This document shows, piece after piece, positions 53,491 to 64,000 of a stretch of DNA of 64,000 nucleotides. The stretch comes from Larimichthys crocea (taxonomy: Eukaryota; Chordata; Actinopteri; Sciaenidae). Position numbers and translations under genes: made by a program. Location of the stretch: positions 10,779,760 through 10,843,759 of the forward strand of contig NC_040027.1 of assembly GCF_000972845.2 (NCBI RefSeq), written 5' to 3'. Under the pieces are notes generated by a model. It worked only from the letters and a program-made list of their open reading frames with translations. It was not told where the DNA came from and ran no database searches. Position 1 is the stretch's first letter. Each line of letters begins with the position of its first letter.

Positions 53491-53629
53491 TCTTCTTAGC
53501 ATGATCAGGAGGTGAATCAAGCACTCAGGGATGAGGTGGAGTGTAAATGATGTGTCTCTCCTGTCAGAAATTGAGATAATTTTCTCATTTCTTCTGCCTC
53601 ATGTGACATCCTGACAGACAAATTAATGA
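53491..53629 (+). repeat. Diverged duplicated module, copy B
   Basis: Partner of 51611-51760, about 1.9 kb to its right and in the same orientation. Similarity runs from cttagcatgatcaggag to acaaattaatga and stops on both sides. The core aattttctcatttct is identical in the two. No further copy was noticed in the window. Confidence 0.8.
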
Positions 53630-56600
53630 CCACACCGTCACATCTATTTAGAGTGATCTTCCATTGGTCCCAGGGTCATCCCTTCCTCCTGATTGTCATT
53701 TATTCTACTTGGCATACATCCATAAGACGCCATGTCCACTCATTCTTTTAAATCTGGGGCTTTTGTTACCTTCCAGTGTCTTGAAATAACTCAGACTGTT
53801 ATTATATCCACAGTAATAGAAAATACACACTTACTTTCTTTCTTTTTTTAAGATTATTTGTACGTAGGGCACATGCTGCACCAAGTGAGCTACCAACTTA
53901 AAAAGGCATTTCTGAACCAAACCAATGACTTCAAATGTCTAATGCATGGACCCAAAGTGGGCTAACCAAATTACATTCAGTATTATTGTTGTATAATGTA
54001 ATATTATTTCATTATTCCTGAGACGTCTCATCGTACTGAGCACAGATCCCATCTGTTTTGTTACAAATCTCGACACCGTATGACTCGCGTGATATCTCAT
54101 GATTCCTGTGATGACTTTCTTTCGTATCACAAGCTTTTTGGAAAATGTTCTTGGCTCTATAATTCTGTGCGCTTCATTAAACCTCTGGTACACTGTTGAG
54201 CTGAACTCTGCCTCAAGCGCTCGTTCCTTGCAGAGATGTGACTCTCAGGGGTCGGGCCAGTAGCTGCTCACACAGATCAATTATAATGTAATGTTTTATA
54301 TTGTAACAAAGAAAAAAAAATCATGTTAGTGTGAAACCTTTGAAGCGCCTGCTTAGCATGAAATGTGAAAATGATCCAGCCCATCAGCAGGAAGCTTAAT
54401 TACAGGGTGGTTCAACAGTAGAGCAGAACATTAGCCTAATTCAGGCAGATGTACATGAACAGCATTAATATTTGTAACCGTGCTTACCAAAAAGCTGTTA
54501 TTATAAACACAGATGGTGGCTGCGCACGTTCTATTTTCATTTGACCTTTAAAGTATAAAAATAATAAGAGAAATCTGACTCAAAGCTAGCTCTATTTCAA
54601 ACTAAATATTGTATTGAATCACATCCTCCCCCTCATAAATGATGCATTGGGCACCTTGAACCTGCACCTTCTCTTGTATAACGCACTCATCAATCATTTC
54701 AAAGCAACACAGAGTGATGAAAACCTCAGATTTATTTCATGTTATTTATCAGCGGGGCACAGAGTCTGGAGAGCCGGTTTAAAAAGCAAACAAACCAAGA
54801 AAATGAAGATAATTAACTCGCACTCCAACTACAGCTAGCTGACATTTGACCAGCTGCACCACACGACCCGGAGTGAAAACACTAGTTGATCCCGATTTAA
54901 ATTTCCCGTCTCCATCTGTCATTAATGAGCAAAAGGACGCAGGTGAGCTATGGTGAATATTTATGCGGCTATGCCGTTGGACAATTTATCATCATCGTAG
55001 GGGGGGAAACCAGCGGACCGCATCCCATCCCCCCTTATTAGCACAGATCAATGTTTAATAGTGTGGCTAAAGAAGAAGTATAGCATGATACACCATGAGC
55101 ACGGTCCTCCATGTCATCATATATTAACTCATACTATAATTCACTACTGGTCACGTAGGGGAAGACCCATTAGCCAACCATGCGTGAACGAAAAGACGCC
55201 TACTAAAGGACTTCTGCATTGAGCTAAAAATTGCTTCTTTGGTTTGGAGGGTGTGTCAGACTCACGCTATTGTTTCTGGAGACTGACTCAGACCTTTTTC
55301 CTGTGAAGCAGGAGCGGGATTATGTTGCAGACTGAACGAATTCTGAGAGGATTGAGGATTTGGTGGGGTGTAGATGTGGACGACAGAGCAGGTTGATTAC
55401 AAGGATTTCAAAGTTGCATATTCGCAGGTTGCACGGTGTGAATGTTGATTTAATTACATTTTTTCAATCTGTTCGAGCTCCTTTGTTCAGAGCTTTTGCC
55501 ACATAATCGAACTCGTCCCTTGAGAGTGCGGTCACATCACCCGGGGGGGACGTCAGTCTTCCCCTGCCCTCCCCTTCGTTTTCAGGAAGATTCAGGGGAA
55601 TATAAATGCCATTGTTAGGTTTCAAACAGGAACAGTGCGTGCTGCATGTTTTAAACAGCAGCCTCTTTCTTCATCGAATATTCTGCCACAGGTGCCGGCA
55701 CACTTCAAAGCTCTCTGATAGTGGGGCTTATGAATATTTTAATAACAGGTTATAGTGCTAAGCTCTGGAGGATGTGCTATCAAACTTCAAAACTGTACAA
55801 CCATGAGGCGCTCCAAATGAATACACTGCAGCCAAATTAACAGTGACAGCGTGGTGCGAGTCAACGAATTAAATGTGACTAATATAACTAAAAACACCAA
55901 CTGTGAGATGTTATGTCTGTGTGACTTAAGTCAAATCATCGTTTTATTTGGCACCCACGCTTTGAAGCCTTTTCATAAACTGTACATTTCGCTTCTAATA
56001 GAACTAATTATCGCTCATAAAAGGGATGTTTGAAAGAACTTAAAGATATTTGAACTATTCTGTGTTTTCATTCGTCTTCCATTAGATGACATCAGAACAC
56101 TGTTGCACTTTGTAAAACAGCCGTTAAAAGCTCTTATAATGTGCAGAAATACAACATGGGTCCATCCATCTGTCCATTCATTCATCCACTGCCCGAAATG
56201 AATAGATGAATGTAAACCTGTCTGAGCGAGGATAATTTAAGAGTCCACAATGAGAGTCACAGCTTGTGGAAGTGGATTAAATACATACGAAGAAGAAAGC
56301 AGAAATGGTGATGTTTGATATAAGATATTTATTCATTAACTGATTCAATCTCAAATCCAAATCAGTCCATACCCCATTTCAAATTTGATCACAAAACTCA
56401 GTTGCAGTTTAGTGATTTTGGCTGCAAACCAAAAACATTTTGCCAAATTTGATTTAATTTGCAGAGTACAAACAGTTTAACTCACAAAAACAGCCAAACA
56501 CACCAACACTGACATGTAAACCAAGTCTTTACACTTTATTTTCATGGACCATGGGACAACAGCCAAGATTCAGTCTTCTGTGTGTTGAAAGTGATTCAAT

Positions 56601-56684
56601 TCATTGATGTATATTTGTTCACAATACAAAAATCCATCCATCCATTTTCTGTATTTGTATTGTATTTCTGTATATGTACTTCTG

Positions 56685-56810
56685 CACGTCTTTGGACTGT
56701 AGGAGGAAGCCTGCACTTAATGCAGAGAACATGCAAACTCCACACAACAGAAAGACCCCGGCCGAGGTTCGAACCTTCTTGCTGTGAGGCGACCCCGTTG
56801 TCATCCTCAA
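56685..56810 (-). mobile_element. tRNA-derived SINE fragment (head and part of body)
   Basis: On the minus strand this reads gtcgcctcacagcaagaagg, followed by a good Pol III B-box match (GGTTCGAACCT), then ggccggggtctttctgttgt, gtggagtttgcatgttctct and ctcctacagtccaaagacgt. This is the same SINE type as at 23580-23776, truncated after the first part of the body. The head is not a functional tRNA. Confidence 0.7.
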
Positions 56811-59800
56811 CGTGTGGGGTTTCTAATGCCAGATATTCAGATTAAAAAGGGGGGGGAAGCTTTAATGAGAAATTTCCAAATAAATAAATTTTTCATATCG
56901 CACATTTCTTGCTGATGTCGTTAATACAGAGCCTGAAAGAAAAAGTGCCGTCAGCATAAAACAGAAATCTCAGCCATCATTCACCTTTCAAAGCGTATTG
57001 AGTAATGCTTTACTATAAATGTATGAAAACAATATAAATATGTCAATAACCCTGCAGTGCCAGCTGTCTGTGGACATTACTGACCGATTTACACTTTAAA
57101 AATATCCATAAGCGTATCCAGGCAAGACCAGACTTCAGGCTTTTACATGCATCTATTGGATTAAACTACACTGAGTAGATCTGCAGATATCAGTCAGTCA
57201 GCAATTTCTACATCTCTCAGCCCTGAGAGTCTGCCAACAAACTAAAAGTCAACTCTTCACACATTGCTAGTGACATCTAACCAATAACTCAGCAGGCTGG
57301 CTAATCATTCCCCCATACAATTAGTTTAAAATTAAACAATTAGTTTGCCGTGTCAGTTAGTGGCCCAAAATCAAGACACTTTGTCTACAAGACCATCAGG
57401 GTGTTGCAAATTGTGTAGAGCTCGAAAAGGAAGACAAGAGCTGAAAGCGTTTGGGCAGCAAAGCAACATCGATACAACTCCGAACCTTTGAGAGAAAGAA
57501 GAAGAAAAAAAAGCCAGATGTCATAACACTAGATGTAGAACAGCGTCGACCAACCAGCCTCCATACTTCCCACCCAGCCAGTCAAGAGTTCATTCACAGA
57601 TCTGTGGACTCAGGGGTCACAGAGGACGGCCATTTCGTCTCATTGATCTGAAATGTGCAGTGGCCGGAAGACAATCCCTCATTGGGACTAATTATTCTGA
57701 GTCTCTGGTGAGATGGCAAATTAGACCAGCTCCGAGGAGCACACGAAGATCCGACTGTAGCCACTAACAGCATTCCCACGTCTCATTTCTGCGACAGCTC
57801 TGCACCATGGGAGGTTTCAAGTGATGTTTTAGTAGATTTTAACTCAAGACAACACCCTGTGAGGAAGCCTGGAGTGCAGAAGTAATAAAAAAAAGAGAGT
57901 CACCCACAAGTACATTCAAGATATATCTGACTTAATTGTTCAAAGAGACTGTGTGGCTCTGATATCTCTGTCAGTATCTAAGTGATGTTTGCTCTCTGAG
58001 CTCTTCATCCACTTCCTCCTCTGCTTCCTTCCTCCTTTCTTCCTTCAAGGTTCGTTCGTCACTTGTTGTGTTCCTTTCTTAATTTAGAACGGGAGGGATT
58101 TAAGCACTGCAAAAAAACAACAACAAAAAAAGACAAGCGTTTGAAAGTACTTAATGCTGCGATTTTATCCTCTGTCAGATTCTCGGCCCCCTGAACTTCT
58201 AAAGCCTCTAGAAATGTGGCTTGAAAAAGGGAAAATGTATAGAATATATCAAAGTTGAACATCTCATTAAGCATCCACAAAAATCTGGGTACAAACAGAA
58301 GTTCATAACTATTAGAAAACCTACTTCAAATACGGCTTATGTAAGTGCTATATTTACAATATTTTCACTGCTTTACTTTGCTATCAGATTTCCATTTTCA
58401 ATGGGGAACTGAAGCCATTACTTCAGTCTTTGCGCTCTTCAAAGCCGCCAGACCAGACTCCTTCGACAAAATCAGTAATTTTACCAGAATATTTTCAGAT
58501 TAAACTGGATGAATTGGGGATTAATTTCGATCAAATCAGAGCTGGTGATTGTTAGGACACTGTAAAGGAGGAACCAGGCAGTTTTGTTGAGTTTTATATT
58601 GTTTCTGACCAGTTTGAATGAGTGTGTTTTACAATGAGTTAACAAGATAATTAAGTTTAAATGAAAAAGAGAAACTGTGAGAGAAAAGTGTTAGAATTAT
58701 CTTGTTATTTTATTGTCTTAATGTTTGTTTATACATACATTATAATGAACTGATGTGGATTTTTAATGTTTAGTTTAAATGTCCAAATTCAAACCAAATA
58801 TTAGGAAAGTTCACAGACTTAAATACAAGATATGGCTTTTGAATGGGAACTTTATAATACATTTTAGACAGTTAGAAGGCGGTTTGGGTCTCAAGCTGTT
58901 TGAAAATCAAAGTATGATAAAATAAGTTAACACTAATGTCATAAAATACATTCTGTGTACATTGTCTGTGTACTTAAAATGTTACCTAAAGATCAACCGT
59001 GTCAACTTTTACACTCTTGTAACCGAGTCTTTACTAGTATAACTATCACTAGTCCCCTAGAGTTCCCTAACCTTAATAAAGTGGTCATATCAATCCAAAC
59101 CATGCTCTTTCCCAACTCTAACCAAGTTGTTTTGTGCCTAAACTTTAAAAAAAAGACTTTTATCATAGTGATGTAAGAACTCAAAAACCTGTTTTTCTTT
59201 TTTTAAATGGCAATGCTGTCCTTTCTGTAGTGGCATTCGACTTTATGTGTCGCTCTGGAGGGCATGGACCAACAACAAATTTAGCTGTTTAAACTGGAGG
59301 ACCTGTTGATCCGTTCATCAAAGACGTCCACATTGTGAGACTGTAATGGACCGGACATTGCCGCCTTTTGTGGCAACCACTTTCAATTATAGGTCTTGTT
59401 GCAATGAAACGTTGCAGAGCTACAACTCAAGAATTTCTCCTGCTGAGCGCTTCATTTTTTGCAGTGCAGTCAGGCAGCTTACTGCCCCACTGACCAGAAG
59501 CCAGAGGTATTGTTCTCCCATTTCCCCTCTATAAAATCTCCTTCCTGAAACCAACATACACTTCCAGTACACACACCCACACACTCTGGCAAGCTATATG
59601 AAAGCTATCCCAGAATTCAACAGGAGGAGGAGGGAGGGTGAGTGGAAATGTTGACATTACAGACATCCTAAGCATTATAAAAACAAGTCCACCACCACTG
59701 CTGTACCCACAACAGACCTCCCCTCGACAAGCACACACTCTATATATACGGTTTCCCACGGCATCTTGTTATGTGTACAGTATGTCCGGCCATGTGCTGC

Positions 59801-62800
59801 TATTTGATTAGCATCCCGTGCGACTACGACTTCTCAACATCTTGTTTTATTCATGCTTCATAAATACCACATAACATAAGGCTATTGATGTCTGTTGATT
59901 TATGGCAATACTCTGACATGTTATGTTGCCTTACTTTCAACATGTCTTGCTTTTCCATTTGTTAACATAGGACTTGTCTCTGGGTAAACGCAGCACTAAA
60001 GTTTGTGCTAAAATAGAACATTGCAAGGTTAGTTTTGTTCAGTGCTGATCAAGAGTTCTCAAGCAAGGTAATACCCATTTAAAAGAACAGGGTGCAGTAC
60101 AAATAAACCTTGATCGCCTCTTCATGGCTTTATTTCACAATAATGTGGTAGAAAAATTGCTTTTCACTTGTGAAAAGGTGCGGAGGACTGTGAATGTAGC
60201 CATACTTTTTCAGAAGGTGACTGGATAATTGCAGTATTTTGTCTTTTTCAATGAAGCTGTTCCACAAATTCCTGAATATAAAATAAATGAACACCAGAAA
60301 ACTGCCTTAGATATCCAGCATGTGGCTGTTGGTCACTGGGAGGTGCCCAGTATAACCTGGTGGCAACTGAGCATGATCCCAATGGATTCATTTAAGAGTT
60401 TCCTGTATCAGTTAAGTTATATAAGAAGGGACGCAACGGAATAAGAGATTCATCCCAACAAAGTAAATGACGTTTTTTGGGGTATTTTTTCTTTGTTTCA
60501 AGGATGTATAAACAGATTCAAAAAGCCACAATGGTACCTTCTTGGCCATAAAATGGAAAACTGACTTCCATAATCAGGTTTTTACCTTCAAACAGTGCTG
60601 AAACAAGCAGTCAGTTAATGTTAGTTAATCAATGGAAAATGGAATAACAATGAGTCAACTTCTCAAACATGACTTTGTTGTGTTTTCATTGTCTTATAAT
60701 GAGTCCTTTGTATCTACAGTGAGAGTCTGTCCTCTTCCATGGAGTCCGCCATGTTGACCCAACAAACCAAACCCTGATCTAGATATGGCCTTTTGCTTTT
60801 TATGTCAATTTAGCAACGAGAGTTTTTCTTCCATGCTTAGAAGGGGATAGTGAAGTATGCTTATTCATTTGGTTGCAATCTGCAACTTAAATTATGAATT
60901 AAATCTAAAAACATGTTGTTAGTTGCAGCCTCATTCACGAATGAGATGATCTTTCAGAAAAAAACACAGTTATGTAGAAATGCAGAATAAAATGTACAGT
61001 ATGCGAGGATCCTGTGGTGAAGCAGAAGTTTTCGATGCTTGGGAACATAAATATTCAGATTCAAGAAAATTTAAACTGATGCAGAAATTACAGCAATTTT
61101 TGTAAGTGAAAAGAAATGAAAACTATGAGCCCAACAAATGGCTCTATGGTGGTGTCATTACCCTCTTCAAGACTATAAGTATGTTTAAAAGCTGGTATTG
61201 GAAAATCCACCCATGACTTCCAGTTGAATCATAAGCAGAAGGAAATGATCTGTGTTTAACATCCTCATCTGTTCAAATGTTCTTCTTCCTCCATTACTAT
61301 CCCTTCACTGCTGTATAGATTCCCCCTTCTCCTCTTCAGCCAGATTATTCTCCTTGGATATCCTTCAGTGTCGTGCGTGGAGCCATGATCTGCCCTGTAA
61401 CTATCTCTATTTCGCACAACCAGCTAATGAGATTAAAAAAAAAAACCCACATTGCTGAAACAAGCCGCCTTGATCAGCAAAAGCAAATCAGACACACAAA
61501 CACAGCAGTCGTACATCTGTTAAATGATTGATCATGCGTGTTCCTTGTGTGCCTGGGCGCTGCGATCCGCGCTCTCTGATGCTGCCTTATCAACACAGCA
61601 GCTGGCCTCTGATGACTCGAAATGCACAGCACAACTCGACTCATTAGATTCAGTTTGGGAAACTTTGCCGAGGTTAACCGAGTGCAGTCGGTCTCAAGCT
61701 GCCCCCGAAGTTATTCTGATTTTTGCGAGGAAATGCAGGGGGAGAGAGAAACCCTGATGAAATTTCATCATACTGTACTGCTTTGCAGGGGGAATTTGTG
61801 TGACAAGTCTGACTTGGAAGAGTCAAAGCAGACCCAGAAAATAATTTCCACTCAGTGAGAGTTTGTCTTTCAATAAACTTGTGCTGGATTGTTGGGTTTG
61901 TGTTTGAAACTTTCAGAACTTACTGCGTGTCGAGGAGTCTGAAAGTTAAATCAAACACAAGCATCATGCTGTGATTGTCTGTTCGCTCTCACTTCTTTTC
62001 TATTCTCAGCATCAAGGCTGGCTGCTGAAGTGTTGAGAAGATTATTTTAAATGTATAGGAGACGACATCATGCTGTGTATTTGTTAGTGCGGGCCCTAAA
62101 CATTTCTCTTTGCACTCTAGTGCATCCTGGATATGGAGGAAAAGCTCCATTTCCCAATGAAATACTTAAGAAACTGCACATGAAACACACCGCGCAGAAT
62201 AAGTTATTATTGATCTGGTTGGCTCGTGCGAGTATCAATGCAACACTCAACAGGAGCCTGTTAACGGCAAAGAATTCTGACCTTCTCAACTCTTAAGGAC
62301 GGCTGAGGGCGATACTCAGCAGCAGAAAAGGTGCCCAAAGTCAAAGGAATATATAAACGTACAAGAGGACAAGTTGTGAAAAATCACAACCCTGGATAAT
62401 AGCTTACGGCTCAGGTTCGATGAAGGTGGTTAGATAGATCTTGTGTTGAAGAGGACAAGGCCTTTCAATAACAGATACTTTTCTCTGGAAGTTATTGCAA
62501 ACAAAGCCATCATTAGATCTGTATCAAGCATTTTATTATCATGCAGAAAAATGATGTCATTGGGTTTGAAAACAGAACTTTTCCAACCATTTTGTGCATT
62601 AATGTGAGATAAAAAAGAATAAAATGCTGACAGTTTGCCAAAAACGCCTGCAGTTTTTAAAAAAATCTGACCGCTGTGAACTTAACTAAAAGTGCCAAAT
62701 CGACCCATTCGGAGTAAAACAATACTCAGCAAACTGTGAGACCATGAAAGGTAACTCTAACTTCTATAACACTGAATACTGAGAGGCTTGCTGTATGGAG

Positions 62801-64000
62801 GTAAATCTTATCAAATGGGGGTTTGAGGCTTACAGCATTTTATCAGAACGTCTGTGACATAAAGATATTTGAGAAATTCTACAGTGAAGGTCAAGGACCA
62901 AAGCGGTAAAACTCCTCGACTGTCTGCAGTTATTGCTTTATTTTTTTGGTCTATTTCCAAACCATTTCTTCTCACCAGGGAGGCACCATGAAATACTCAC
63001 ATAATTATTATTAGTCATATTTTTTTTTCTTTAATTAAGCAAATTATTCAGTCGTTTCTTTGATGACATGCTTCTGCACTGAGTTTAAATGGCCGTAACT
63101 TCAATTTTGTACTGAAAGTTTTCAGGACTTGGCCGGTTATGCAAAAATCATTTTTACCTCTCAAACTCACAAAGTGCATGAGACTCAATTTGAGACTTAC
63201 AAAGAACAAACTGCTGTAGCGCTGCCAGACTGAAGTACCATTCAGGCTTCTTGCATCTTCACTTCAGCGGAGTACCTGTCAGCGCTCTGTCATTCTCTAC
63301 AGCTCTTGCCTTCTTTTATGAGTCCAGACCTTTGAATCCACCCACTCCACCAAGTCCACTGACTCTGTTCTGGCATCATGACATGAACCATCAGTTTCTC
63401 TGTTCAAAACGTATTGATCCAATGAGCGCGGTGAGGGGGGGAGCTAACGATTACCCAATCAGCAGCACAGGTGGGACCAATGCCTTTTACAATCTCTTGT
63501 CAAGCGTTGTCCGGGACCCAAGGAGTACAAACAATCAAGGCGATCACTACAAGACAGATGTGCATTTCCATACATGTGCCGGTCTGGCTTGACTCCATTT
63601 GCATTACCAAGAACAAAACCCCAAATCAGAGAAATAAAATGAAAAAGCGGCTGTTCATAGACGGCGTTTCACCGACATCGTTCACATCACTACGCTCCAC
63701 TCTTTAAACCACAGCAAAAGCAATATATTTGCACAGTAACGCATCAGTGTCAAATTCAAATGACATTAGATTCAGGCAGATACGTTGGTCTCTAGTGTTC
63801 TCCCTCTGAGAGAAAGGTTGGACTGGTTAAAGGAAAACTGATGATGAGTACAGCGAACTGACAATACTGTCTTAGATCAGGCCCTCATCTTTTAACAGCA
63901 GACTGAAGATGCTGGTCAATAAAACCACTCCAAGTCCTCAGAAGTGTTTGAACAATGCATATCTGACACCATAATGTAATGTTGGCAGGAGTCTCTGGCT

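Larger units (their letters stand above)
19448..64000 (-). other. nos1ap: Partial, very long nos1ap intron upstream of the YEFK exon
   Basis: In gene orientation this is the 3' portion of the intron preceding the YEFK exon, at least 44.5 kb long before any correction for the false duplication. I looked for the expected previous exon ([24 protein letters not shown]) and did not find it. Mammalian NOS1AP is also known for very large 5' introns. Contents include two tRNA-type SINE fragments, a Tc1-like relic, an L2-like tail, two short exact tandem duplications, the contig-gap duplication at 39176-48220, and a diverged duplicated module at 51611-53629. No other gene could be supported on either strand. 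Confidence 0.75.

Overview
This window is vertebrate, almost certainly teleost fish, nuclear DNA, and nearly all of it is intron. Only two coding exons can be supported. Both are on the minus strand and both belong to one gene, nos1ap (CAPON, the nitric oxide synthase 1 adaptor protein). They encode adjacent pieces of its N-terminal PTB domain: 19355-19447 (31 codons beginning [12 protein letters not shown]) and 14547-14605 (KKEWTWDESKMMVMQDPIY plus two bases of the next Arg codon). Both have clean AG/GT splice borders, and their reading frames join without a break. The teleost assignment rests on dense CA/GT microsatellites and on degenerate interspersed repeats of types I recognise from ray-finned fish: a tRNA-headed SINE, an L2-like LINE tail, a Tc1-like element, and a repeat that resembles a common but unnamed fish family.

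Layout, in window coordinates with the gene running right to left. Positions 19448 to 64000 are the 3' part of a very long intron (more than 44.5 kb) upstream of the first exon. It holds repeat fossils and stretches that look like conserved non-coding DNA, but no exon I can recognise. Positions 14606-19354 are a complete 4.75 kb intron. Positions 1-14546 are the 5' part of the next intron. I found no plus-strand gene, tRNA, rRNA or CRISPR array. The open frames scattered through the window are short, lack family signatures and look like chance.

The largest structural feature is a near-identical direct repeat of about 4.5 kb (39176-43659 and 43697-48220) separated only by a 37-base run of N. 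One copy ends exactly at the gap and the other begins exactly after it. This is what two overlapping contig ends look like when they are placed side by side without merging, so I read it as an assembly false duplication, probably of two haplotypes, and not as biology.

Other points of note: a diverged pair of about 135-150 bp modules 1.9 kb apart (51611-51760 and 53491-53629); an internally deleted Tc1-like element with an exactly duplicated 45-bp end; a second exact tandem duplication of 44 bp; two same-direction copies of one interspersed repeat on either side of the second exon; and a short GU repeat just upstream of the first exon's acceptor. I see no sign of a previously undescribed multi-gene system here.
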